Source: an uncultured Ruminococcus sp.
GTDB taxonomy: Bacteria > Bacillota > Clostridia > Lachnospirales > Lachnospiraceae
Assembly (NCBI GenBank): GCA_946494335.1
Contig: CAMMBV010000032.1
Span: forward strand, 1-42,574
Length of the DNA: 42,574 bases
Direction: 5' to 3'
The stretch's first letter is position 1; every line of letters begins with the position of its first letter. Positions 7,775-14,985 of the stretch are shown here, in pieces. A model generated the notes under the pieces. It worked only from the letters and a program-made list of their open reading frames with translations, did not search any database and was not told where the DNA came from. A program made the translations under genes and the position numbers.

Positions 7775-8865
7775 ACAAAGATCCCTTTAAGGAATATATC
7801 AAAGAGTCTGAACCGTCAAAGCGGGACAAAGGTTATGCCTGGCATACAGCGATTGGCTTGCAGGCGGTTGACGGTCTCAGGACATCGGAATATCTGGTGC
7901 GGACGGCTGTCCGAAATATTGAGGGTGAGATAACATTTGAAGAAGCAAATGAAATCCTGAAGTCGTATTATGAAGAAAATCCTGTTCGCGACGCGGAAGA
8001 CCGTACGGAAGAAGCGGATAAGGTTTCAGCGAGGATAGCGGCACTTTTGTCCGAGCGGGCCTTCAGCTTTACACCAAACGAATATCTTTCCGTTCACAGG
8101 AAGCTGTTCACCGGTATTTATCCTCATGCTGGTTGTATCCGGGATTACAACATCACAAAAAAGGAATGGGTGCTTGATGGTGCAACTGTACTCTACGGCA
8201 GCGCCACAGAACTGCGGGCAACATTGGATTATGACTTTTCCGAAGAGAAGAAGTTTTCTTACAAGGATCTCTCAATGGATGAGATCATCCACCACCTTGC
8301 GGTATTCGTATCCAGACTGTGGCAGATTCATGTATTTGGCGAGGGCAATACCAGAACAACAGCAGTCTTTTTCATTAAGTATTTGCGCACGTTGGGATTT
8401 GATGTGACAAGTGATATTTTTGCCGAAAATGCATGGTATTTTCGAAATTCACTGGTCAGGGCAAATTATAACGATCTGAAAAATGGGATTCATGAGACAA
8501 CTGAATACCTGGAGGTGTTTCTCCGCAATCTTCTGCTGAACGAAAACCATCCGCTTCATAACCGGACATTGCATATCAGCGGCACATTCAAAGAAGCGAA
8601 AAAAGCGAACATTGATGTTAAAAAAGCGAATATTGAGACACGAAAAGCGAATATTGAAGATGCTTTCACGGAAAAAACCACTGCTCATATTCAGATGTTA
8701 CGGGATGCTTTAAGTTCCCGGACTGCTTTTGGAAGGTCTGACGTACAGAGGGTACTTGGTTTGAAACCGACAAGAAGCTCTGAACTTTTGCGTGAAATGG
8801 CAGCGCATGGAATCATTCAGCATGTGACCGGACATGGAAAAGGCAAGTATCGTTTCCGGCAATAG
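7771..8865 (+). CDS. Fic/DOC family protein with C-terminal winged-helix domain
   Basis: A 364-residue Fic protein, a family that transfers AMP or other nucleotidyl groups to target proteins. The active-site loop is HVFGEGNTRTTA at residues 187-198, a variant of HPFx(D/E)GNxR in which Val replaces Pro. The N-terminal helix contains VRNIEGEIT, which loosely resembles the inhibitory S/TxxxEG motif but lacks the Ser/Thr. The C-terminal ~60 residues (GRSDVQRVLGLKPTRSSELL) look like a winged helix. In between, three seven-residue units of the KKANIDV type are encoded by a 21-base tandem repeat. Start is GTG 7771, overlapping the stop of the broken upstream gene; GAGAGGTGG lies at 7755-7763. Target unknown. 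Confidence 0.88.
   Translation: MNKDPFKEYIKESEPSKRDKGYAWHTAIGLQAVDGLRTSEYLVRTAVRNIEGEITFEEANEILKSYYEENPVRDAEDRTEEADKVSARIAALLSERAFSFTPNEYLSVHRKLFTGIYPHAGCIRDYNITKKEWVLDGATVLYGSATELRATLDYDFSEEKKFSYKDLSMDEIIHHLAVFVSRLWQIHVFGEGNTRTTAVFFIKYLRTLGFDVTSDIFAENAWYFRNSLVRANYNDLKNGIHETTEYLEVFLRNLLLNENHPLHNRTLHISGTFKEAKKANIDVKKANIETRKANIEDAFTEKTTAHIQMLRDALSSRTAFGRSDVQRVLGLKPTRSSELLREMAAHGIIQHVTGHGKGKYRFRQ
8599..8661 (+). repeat. Three 21-bp tandem repeats inside fic
   Basis: Units start at 8599, 8620 and 8641 and encode KKANIDV, KKANIET and RKANIED. They form a charged linker, probably helical, between the Fic core and the winged-helix tail. In-frame 21-base units allow unit number to change without loss of frame. 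Confidence 0.9.
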
Positions 8866-8982
8866 TAGAAGATTTTGAGCTTATTCCATTGGAGCGAAGT
8901 ATTGGAGTGGTTGGAAAATCAAAAAGCACTTTTTGCGAGAACAATATTCAGAGTGTCATTCTAAATATAATAAGCCAAATCC

Positions 8983-9026
8983 AGAAAGCACAGAACAAAC
9001 ATCGATTTGCTCTGTGCTTTCTTTTT
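8983..9026 (+). terminator. Rho-independent terminator between fic and uvrB
   Basis: AGAAAGCACAGA (8983-8994) pairs perfectly with TCTGTGCTTTCT (9011-9022), followed by a T run to 9026. A TATAAT box for uvrB follows at 9036-9041, with no convincing -35. Confidence 0.9.
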
Positions 9027-9086
9027 ATACTCTGCTATAATATCATAAGAGAATGAAAATACTAGATTCATGAAGGAGATTTTTCT

Positions 9087-11075
9087 ATGGATCATTTTGA
9101 ATTAGTATCAGAATACGCCCCCACCGGCGACCAGCCCCAGGCAATCGAGCAGTTGGTGAAAGGCTTTAAAGAAGGCAACCAGTGCGAGACCCTTCTCGGC
9201 GTCACTGGTTCAGGAAAGACATTCACCATGGCGAATGTCATCCAACAGTTGAACAAACCGACGCTGATCATCGCCCACAATAAGACGCTGGCCGCTCAGC
9301 TTTATGGGGAGTTTAAGGAGTTCTTCCCCAATAATGCGGTAGAATATTTTGTCTCCTACTACGACTATTACCAGCCGGAAGCATATGTTCCATCCACGGA
9401 CACATACATTGCAAAAGACTCCTCCATAAATGAAGAGATCGACAAGCTGCGGCTTTCTGCCACAGCTTCTCTGGCGGAGCGCAAAGATGTGATTGTTGTG
9501 TCCAGTGTGTCCTGTATTTATGGACTGGGCGAGCCGGAAAATTTTGAGAAGATGATGGTTTCGCTCCGCCCGGGTATGGAAAAGGACAGAGATGAGGTGC
9601 TCCGGCAGCTCATCGATATCCAGTACGACCGTAATGAGATGGATTTTAAAAGGGGAACTTTCCGGGTGCGGGGAGACGTGGTGGAGATTATACCGGCCAA
9701 TGAAGCGGAGACGGCAGTCAGGGTGGAATTTTTCGGGGATGAGATTGAGAGAATTACACAGATTGATGTGCTTACAGGAGAAATCAAAGGTGAGCTTGAG
9801 CATGCGGCCATCTTTCCGGCTTCTCACTACGTGGTTCCGGCGGAGCAGATCAAAAGAGCAGCGGGTGCCATCGAGAAGGAACTGGAGGAGCAGGTGCGGT
9901 ACTTCAAAAGTGAGGACAAGCTTCTGGAGGCCCAGCGTATTGCGGAGAGAACCAATTTTGACATCGAGATGTTAAAAGAGACAGGCTTTTGTTCCGGTAT
10001 TGAGAATTATTCCAGGCATCTTGCCGGGCTGGCGCCGGGACAGCCTCCCTATACGCTGCTGGATTTCTTTAAAGATGATTTCCTGATCATCATTGATGAA
10101 TCCCATAAGACGGTGCCGCAGATCAGAGGAATGTTTGCCGGGGACCAGTCAAGAAAGACCACATTGGTGGATTACGGTTTCCGTCTGCCTTCTGCAAAAG
10201 ATAACCGGCCGTTAAATTTTACGGAATTTGAAGAACGTATTGACCAGGTCATGTTTGTCTCAGCTACGCCGGGAGAATATGAGGCGGATCATGAGATGCT
10301 CCGGGCGGAGCAGATTATCCGTCCTACGGGGCTTCTGGATCCGGAGGTGGAGGTCCGTCCTGTGGAGGGACAGATCGATGATCTGGTCTCTGAGGTATAT
10401 AAAGAGACGGAAAAGCATCATAAGGTGCTGATCACCACTCTGACAAAACGGATGGCAGAGGATCTTACGGATTATATGAAAAATCTGGGAATCCGTGTGA
10501 AGTATCTGCATTCAGACATTGATACGCTGGAGAGAACGGAGATTATCCGGGATATGCGGCTGGATGTGTTTGACGTGCTGGTAGGGATTAATCTGCTGCG
10601 GGAAGGACTGGACATACCGGAAATTACCCTTGTGGCGATTCTGGATGCGGACAAGGAAGGATTTTTGCGTTCGGAAACGTCGTTGATACAGACCATCGGC
10701 CGTGCGGCCAGGAATGCGGAGGGCCGTGTTATCATGTATGCGGATGTTATCACGGATTCCATGCGGGCGGCTATTGATGAAACCATGCGGCGGCGCGCTT
10801 TGCAGGCTGCTTATAATGAGGAACACAATATCACGCCTCAGACTATCAAAAAGGCAGTCCGTGACCTTATCAGCATTTCCAAAGAGGTGGCAAAGACAGA
10901 GAAGACGCTGGCGAAGGATCCGGAGTCCATGAGTGAAGAAGAGCTGAAGAAGCTGGTTGGACAGGTAGAGAAAGAGATGAAAAAAGCGGCAGCGGATCTT
11001 AACTTTGAGATGGCCGCGCAGCTGAGGGATCAGATGATTGAACTGAAGAAAAATCTGGCTGAGTTGAAAAAATAA
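9087..11075 (+). CDS. uvrB: UvrABC excinuclease subunit B
   Basis: Damage-verifying DNA helicase-like subunit of nucleotide excision repair; it takes damaged DNA from UvrA and recruits UvrC. The 662-residue length is normal. Walker A is [10 protein letters not shown] around residues 39-48, the beta-hairpin motif [18 protein letters not shown] follows, helicase motifs VSATPGEYE and the TIGRAARN block are present, and the C-terminal UVR motif ([20 protein letters not shown]) contacts UvrC. ATG 9087 is preceded by AAGGAG. uvrA, often next to uvrB, is absent here; infC follows instead. Confidence 0.98.
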   Translation: MDHFELVSEYAPTGDQPQAIEQLVKGFKEGNQCETLLGVTGSGKTFTMANVIQQLNKPTLIIAHNKTLAAQLYGEFKEFFPNNAVEYFVSYYDYYQPEAYVPSTDTYIAKDSSINEEIDKLRLSATASLAERKDVIVVSSVSCIYGLGEPENFEKMMVSLRPGMEKDRDEVLRQLIDIQYDRNEMDFKRGTFRVRGDVVEIIPANEAETAVRVEFFGDEIERITQIDVLTGEIKGELEHAAIFPASHYVVPAEQIKRAAGAIEKELEEQVRYFKSEDKLLEAQRIAERTNFDIEMLKETGFCSGIENYSRHLAGLAPGQPPYTLLDFFKDDFLIIIDESHKTVPQIRGMFAGDQSRKTTLVDYGFRLPSAKDNRPLNFTEFEERIDQVMFVSATPGEYEADHEMLRAEQIIRPTGLLDPEVEVRPVEGQIDDLVSEVYKETEKHHKVLITTLTKRMAEDLTDYMKNLGIRVKYLHSDIDTLERTEIIRDMRLDVFDVLVGINLLREGLDIPEITLVAILDADKEGFLRSETSLIQTIGRAARNAEGRVIMYADVITDSMRAAIDETMRRRALQAAYNEEHNITPQTIKKAVRDLISISKEVAKTEKTLAKDPESMSEEELKKLVGQVEKEMKKAAADLNFEMAAQLRDQMIELKKNLAELKK

Positions 11076-11092
11076 CAGTTGACTCTGGATTG

Positions 11093-11261
11093 ATTATGTG
11101 ATAAAGTATCAGGGTATGGAAAATAAAGAAGAGTATCCACTCTCACCTTAGCACAAATGAGTGACTATGGTTAATATTAATATAATAATTAAATTTATTA
11201 TGTGATATGGATAAGTGGATAGTCTGTCTATCTACTTATTTTTTTATGGAGGTGCACTACA
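11093..11261 (+). promoter_or_regulatory. infC-rpmI-rplT leader with attenuator (L20-leader type)
   Basis: A terminator hairpin is formed by ATAAGTGGATAG (11211-11222) and CTATCTACTTAT (11228-11239), followed directly by a T tract to about 11245. An upstream segment TATCCACT (11134-11141) is exactly complementary to AGTGGATA (11214-11221) in the terminator stem, so a long-range pairing could act as antiterminator. This arrangement before infC matches the L20-responsive leaders known in Firmicutes, where L20 binding favours termination. Assignment as that family rests on position and the alternative pairings, not on an alignment. Confidence 0.75.
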
Positions 11262-11771
11262 ATTAGCGATTTAATGATTAATGAGCAGATTCGTGACCGA
11301 GAGGTGCGGCTGATTGGCGCGGATGGGGAACAGATAGGGATCATGTCATCCAGGGAAGCATATAACATTGCTGTGGAAGCAGGGCTGGATCTGGTGAAGA
11401 TTGCACCGACAGCAAAACCGCCGGTGTGCAAGATTGTTGACTACGGAAAATACAAATATGAGCAGGCCAGAAAAGAGAAGGATGCCCGTAAGAAGCAGAA
11501 AACAATCGAAGTGAAAGAGATTCGTCTTTCACCGAATATCGACACAAACGATTTAAACACAAAGATCAGTGCAGCCAGGAAATTCATTTCCAAAGGTGAC
11601 CGCGTGAAAATTACGTTGCGGTTCAGAGGAAGAGAGATGGCGCATATGCACAACAGCAAATATATTCTGGATGATTTTGCGGAAAAACTGTCTGATATTG
11701 CTGTAGTAGAAAAGGCACCAAAAGTGGAAGGCAGAAGCATGACGATGTTCCTGAGTGAAAAACGTCAGTAA
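11262..11771 (+). CDS. infC: Translation initiation factor IF-3
   Basis: IF-3 binds the 30S subunit, discriminates against non-standard start codons and prevents premature 50S joining. N-domain INEQIRDREVRLIGADGEQ and C-domain IRLSPNIDTNDLNTKISAAR, RGREMAHMHNSK are clear. The start chosen is ATT at 11262, giving (M)SDLMINEQI: GGAGGTG at 11248-11254 is seven bases from ATT but nineteen from the first ATG (11274). An AUU start on infC is the known basis of IF-3 autoregulation. First gene of the infC-rpmI-rplT operon, below an attenuator-like leader. Confidence 0.95.
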   Translation: MSDLMINEQIRDREVRLIGADGEQIGIMSSREAYNIAVEAGLDLVKIAPTAKPPVCKIVDYGKYKYEQARKEKDARKKQKTIEVKEIRLSPNIDTNDLNTKISAARKFISKGDRVKITLRFRGREMAHMHNSKYILDDFAEKLSDIAVVEKAPKVEGRSMTMFLSEKRQ

Positions 11772-11798
11772 AAACATATATTCAAGGAGGAATACAAA

Positions 11799-11996
11799 AT
11801 GCCAAAAATTAAAACAAGCAGAGCTGCTGCAAAGCGTTTCAAAAAAACAGGTACAGGTAAATTAGTTAGAAATAAAGCTTACAAAAGCCATATCTTGACC
11901 AAAAAATCTCAGAAGAGAAAAAGAAATCTGAGAAAAGCGACTGTAACGGATGCTACAAACGTAAAGAATATGAAGAAAATTTTACCGTACGTATAA
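11799..11996 (+). CDS. rpmI: 50S ribosomal protein bL35
   Basis: A 65-residue, highly basic protein with the family start [20 protein letters not shown] and the [18 protein letters not shown] block. It is a component of the large ribosomal subunit. An AAGGAGG site lies just upstream of ATG 11799. It is the middle gene of the conserved infC-rpmI-rplT operon, 27 bases after infC. Confidence 0.98.
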   Translation: MPKIKTSRAAAKRFKKTGTGKLVRNKAYKSHILTKKSQKRKRNLRKATVTDATNVKNMKKILPYV

Positions 11997-12022
11997 GATA
12001 GAGTCGAAGGAGGAATAAAGAA

Positions 12023-12379
12023 ATGGCAAGAATTAAAGGCGGTTTAAACGCTAAAAAAAGACATAATAGAACATTGAAGCTGGCAAAAGGCTACAGAGGA
12101 GCCAGATCAAAACAGTACAGAGTGGCAAAACAGTCTGTTATGAGAGCGCTTGCTACGTCTTACGCAGGCAGAAAACAGAGAAAACGTCAGTTCAGACAGC
12201 TGTGGATTGCACGTATTAATGCAGCTGCAAGAATGAATGGTTTATCATACAGCAAATTTATGCATGGCTTAAAACTGGCTCAGGTAGATCTGAACAGAAA
12301 AGTGCTGGCAGATATGGCTGTCAATGATGCGGAAGGTTTTGCAACACTGGCAGAACTGGCAAAATCCAAAATTGCGTAA
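12023..12379 (+). CDS. rplT: 50S ribosomal protein bL20
   Basis: A 118-residue protein of normal length with [40 protein letters not shown] and [16 protein letters not shown]-like blocks typical of bL20. It binds 23S rRNA early in 50S assembly and in Firmicutes represses its own operon through the leader upstream of infC. The gene follows rpmI by 26 bases, has AAGGAGG before ATG, and ends the operon at the terminator at 12403-12446. Confidence 0.98.
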   Translation: MARIKGGLNAKKRHNRTLKLAKGYRGARSKQYRVAKQSVMRALATSYAGRKQRKRQFRQLWIARINAAARMNGLSYSKFMHGLKLAQVDLNRKVLADMAVNDAEGFATLAELAKSKIA

Positions 12380-12402
12380 GCATTAGAAGAAATGTGAATT
12401 TC

Positions 12403-12446
12403 AGAATCCCGGATCCATCCAACAGGATGTCCGGGATTCTTTGTTT
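12403..12446 (+). terminator. Terminator of the infC-rpmI-rplT operon
   Basis: AGAATCCCGGA (12403-12413) pairs with TCCGGGATTCT (12430-12440); an inner CATCC/GGATG extends the hairpin, and TTGTTTT follows. It argues against the ATG at 12394 being the start of the next gene. Confidence 0.88.
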
Positions 12447-12495
12447 TGGGAAAAGGCCATATACTGATAGAGAGATCTGGCAGGGAGTTCAATTC

Positions 12496-13176
12496 TTGAA
12501 AAGTCATTTCAAAATAAGCAGACGCAAAGCCGTCCTTTGTATGGCGGCCGCTGTACTTTTTACCTGGGCGGGAAGAACGGGGTTTTTCTATATAAAGGAG
12601 ACCGTGAACCAGGAGATGGAAAAGCCAAGAGCTGCACTGACTTTTGACGACGGGCCGCATCCCGCATATACGGCTGAATTATCAAAGGAACTGGCCAAAA
12701 GAGGTGTTCGGGCCAGTTTCTTTTTAATTGGGGAGCGGGCCGAAAAAAACAGGGAAACAGTGATGCAGTTAAAAAAGGATGGACACCTGATTGGAAATCA
12801 TACTTATGAACATGTAAATCTGACTGCTGTATCTGAAAAGGAGGCATGCAGCCAGATATTAAAAACCTGCAATCTGATTTATGAGATCATAGGAGAATTT
12901 CCCAATTATGTGCGGCCCCCTTATGGACGATGGGATGACAGTCTGGACTGTGATGTGGAGCTGATCCCTGTTTTCTGGACCCTGGATTCCAGAGACTGGG
13001 AACTGAAAGACGCAGACGCTGTGGTAAAGGGGGTGCTCAGTTCTGTAAAAGCAGAAGATATTATTCTTATGCACGACTGTTACCAGACTTCGGCGGACGC
13101 GGCTTTAAGGATTGTAGATGAAATGACAGAACAGGGATATGAATTTGTAACTGTGGATGAACTCATATGTGAATAG
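12496..13176 (+). CDS. Membrane-anchored polysaccharide deacetylase (NodB domain)
   Basis: A 226-residue extracytoplasmic protein: RRK followed by a hydrophobic signal-anchor (about residues 12-32), then a NodB domain of carbohydrate esterase family 4. Motifs seen are TFDDGPHP (catalytic Asp and metal Asp), GNHTYEHVNL (the two metal His), RPPYGRWD, WTLDSRDW and IILMHD (catalytic His). Expected to remove acetyl groups from peptidoglycan or another wall polymer. TTG 12496 is chosen as start because AGGGAG precedes it by about eight bases and because an in-frame ATG at 12394 lies just before the rplT terminator hairpin and would translate through it. Substrate not determinable from sequence. Confidence 0.87.
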   Translation: MKSHFKISRRKAVLCMAAAVLFTWAGRTGFFYIKETVNQEMEKPRAALTFDDGPHPAYTAELSKELAKRGVRASFFLIGERAEKNRETVMQLKKDGHLIGNHTYEHVNLTAVSEKEACSQILKTCNLIYEIIGEFPNYVRPPYGRWDDSLDCDVELIPVFWTLDSRDWELKDADAVVKGVLSSVKAEDIILMHDCYQTSADAALRIVDEMTEQGYEFVTVDELICE

Positions 13177-13232
13177 TGCTAAAAAATCGTAATATTTTCC
13201 TAAAAAAATCATCAATAGTTTAATGTTATTTC

Positions 13233-13262
13233 TTTACAGGGCAAAAAAGTATGTGATATAAT
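13233..13262 (+). promoter_or_regulatory. Promoter for the methyltransferase/corrinoid module
   Basis: TTTACA (13233-13238), an 18-base spacer and TATAAT (13257-13262) lie about 34 bases before the ATG of the methyltransferase gene; AGGAGG follows in the leader. Confidence 0.75.
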
Positions 13263-13295
13263 ACAAACAATCAAGATGCAGGAGGAAACATATCG

Positions 13296-14105
13296 ATGAT
13301 TATTATCGGTGAAAAGATTAACGGATCCATCCCGTCTATGGCAAAAGCAATCGCGGCCAAAGATGAAGAATGGATCAAAGATATTGCCAAAAAACAGACA
13401 GAAGCAGGCGCTACTTTCATTGATGTCTGCGCATCTGTTGATGAAGAGGTGGAAGTTGATACTCTGAAATGGATGATCGGACTGGTGGAAAGCGTTTCCG
13501 ATCTGCCCATCGCAGTGGACAGCCCAAGCCCCAAGGTACTGGCAGAAGCATATAAATTCTGCAGCAAACCGGGTATCATCAATTCCGTTTCTATGGAAGG
13601 TGATAAGATTGATATCCTGTTCCCTATCGTGGCAGCAAATCCGGGCTGGGAAGTAGTTGCCCTGCTGTGCGACGACACGGGAATTCCCCAGACAGCAGAA
13701 AAACGTCTGGCAGTGTTTGCTGAGATTATGGAAAAGGCAAAACAGTACAACATTGATCCCAGCAGAATACATATTGATCCGTTGATTGAGATGCTGTGTA
13801 CATCTGAAGACGGTATTTCCATGATTGTGGAAGTAATCTCTACAATCCGGAAACAGTACCCGACAATTCATATTACAGCAGCAGTCAGCAACATTTCTTT
13901 CAACCTGCCGGTAAGAAAGCTGGTAAATCTTGGATTTACCGTACTGGCAATGAATGCAGGACTGGACAGCGCGATTCTGGATCCGCTGAACAGGGACATG
14001 ATGGGTCTTATCTATGCCACAGAAGCTCTTCTGGGCCTGGATGATTACTGCATGGAATATATCAGCGCCTACAGAGAGGGACTGATTGGACCGGTTAAAG
14101 AATAG
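13296..14105 (+). CDS. Methyltetrahydrofolate:corrinoid methyltransferase (pterin-binding family)
   Basis: A 269-residue TIM-barrel protein of the DHPS-like pterin-binding family, close in plan to AcsE/MtgA-type enzymes that move a methyl group between tetrahydrofolate and the cobalt of a corrinoid protein. Visible family blocks are IIIGEKINGSI, ATFIDVCASVDEE, AVDSPSPK, NSVSMEGDKID, CDDTGIP, RIHIDPLIEML and MNAGLDSAILDP. The neighbouring gene encodes a corrinoid protein and the third an activase, so this is probably the methyltransferase II of a corrinoid methyl-transfer system feeding the Wood-Ljungdahl pathway. No substrate-side methyltransferase I is present nearby, so the methyl donor is unknown. 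A role as AcsE for the CFeSP of acetyl-CoA synthase is the main alternative. Confidence 0.85.
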   Translation: MIIIGEKINGSIPSMAKAIAAKDEEWIKDIAKKQTEAGATFIDVCASVDEEVEVDTLKWMIGLVESVSDLPIAVDSPSPKVLAEAYKFCSKPGIINSVSMEGDKIDILFPIVAANPGWEVVALLCDDTGIPQTAEKRLAVFAEIMEKAKQYNIDPSRIHIDPLIEMLCTSEDGISMIVEVISTIRKQYPTIHITAAVSNISFNLPVRKLVNLGFTVLAMNAGLDSAILDPLNRDMMGLIYATEALLGLDDYCMEYISAYREGLIGPVKE

Positions 14106-14166
14106 GTCTTGAGGAAGGCTTGTTTTTTAATAAATTACAAACAAAAAGAAAGCGGAGGAATTTAGT

Positions 14167-14805
14167 ATGTCACCAAAAATTCAGGAAGTAGCAGATTTAG
14201 TAGCAAAAGGAAAAGCAAAACTGGTAGGACCGGCAGTACAGGCAGCTCTGGATGAAGGATGTGATCCCACAGAAATCCTGAACGGCGGTATGATCGACGC
14301 TATGGCAGTTGTTGGTGAGAAATTCAAAAACAACGAAATCTTCGTACCGGAAATGCTGGTAGCAGCAAGAGCTATGAAGAAAGGTGTTGAGGTTCTGAAA
14401 CCCCATCTTTCCGCAGGAAGCACAGGAGCAATGGGTAAACTGATCATCGCAACAGTAGCAGGTGACCTTCATGATATCGGAAAGAACCTGGTAGCTATGA
14501 TGATCGAAAGCGCTGGATTCGAAGTAATCGACCTGGGCGTTGACGTTCCGATCGAGAAAATCATCGAGTGCTACAAAGCTAACCCGGATACAAAAATTAT
14601 CTGTCTGTCAGCTCTTCTGACAACTACAATGCCTTCTATGAGAGATACAGTTGCAGCTCTGAACGAATCTGACTTCAGAAGCAACATCAAAATCATGGTT
14701 GGTGGTGCACCGATTACTCAGGAATTCGCAGATGAAATCGGAGCAGATGGATATTCAGAAGACGCAGCAAGCGCAGCTACTCTGGCTAAAAATCTTGTTA
14801 AATAA
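14167..14805 (+). CDS. Corrinoid (B12-binding) methyl-carrier protein
   Basis: A 212-residue protein with the two-domain MetH/MtaC-type layout: an N-terminal helical cap (about 1-90; EILNGGMIDAMAVVGEKF, FVPEMLVAARAM) and a cobalamin-binding Rossmann domain carrying GDLHDIGKNLV, where DxHxxG supplies the lower cobalt ligand His, then SALLTTTM and GGAPITQEFADEIGADGY. It carries the methyl group between a substrate methyltransferase and the methyl-THF enzyme encoded just upstream. AGCGGAGGA precedes the ATG. Codon use is strongly biased, which suggests high expression. Confidence 0.95.
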   Translation: MSPKIQEVADLVAKGKAKLVGPAVQAALDEGCDPTEILNGGMIDAMAVVGEKFKNNEIFVPEMLVAARAMKKGVEVLKPHLSAGSTGAMGKLIIATVAGDLHDIGKNLVAMMIESAGFEVIDLGVDVPIEKIIECYKANPDTKIICLSALLTTTMPSMRDTVAALNESDFRSNIKIMVGGAPITQEFADEIGADGYSEDAASAATLAKNLVK

Positions 14806-14824
14806 TTTACGTACATATGAAGTT

Positions 14825-14859
14825 CGCCGTACCGTCAGGTACGGCGGATTTCTCTTTTT
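14825..14859 (+). terminator. Terminator-like hairpin after the corrinoid protein gene
   Basis: CGCCGTACC (14825-14833) and GGTACGGCG (14838-14846) form a perfect nine-pair stem with a GTCA loop; a T-rich stretch ending in TTTTT follows about eight bases later. Probably a partial terminator that sets the ratio of carrier protein to activase. Confidence 0.65.
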
Positions 14860-14924
14860 GCAGGAGGAGTTTCACAGGAAATTCTCTTGATTGCATCTGT
14901 AAAAAATATTATAATAATGTAGGA

Positions 14925-14955
14925 GCATCACACAAGTGATTGTGTGGTGCTTTTA
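14925..14955 (+). terminator. Second hairpin just before the activase gene
   Basis: GCATCACACA (14925-14934) pairs with TGTGTGGTGC (14941-14950), with one G-U pair, followed by TTTTAT. It lies 36 bases before the activase start, so it may attenuate read-through from the corrinoid protein gene. Confidence 0.6.
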
Positions 14956-14985
14956 TCTTAGGTGACAGATCTGGAGGACATGAAT

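Noticed and set aside
12394-12495. Upstream in-frame ATG as start of the polysaccharide deacetylase
   Set aside because: The segment contains the rplT terminator hairpin and has no ribosome binding site; TTG 12496 with AGGGAG fits better and gives a normal signal-anchor.
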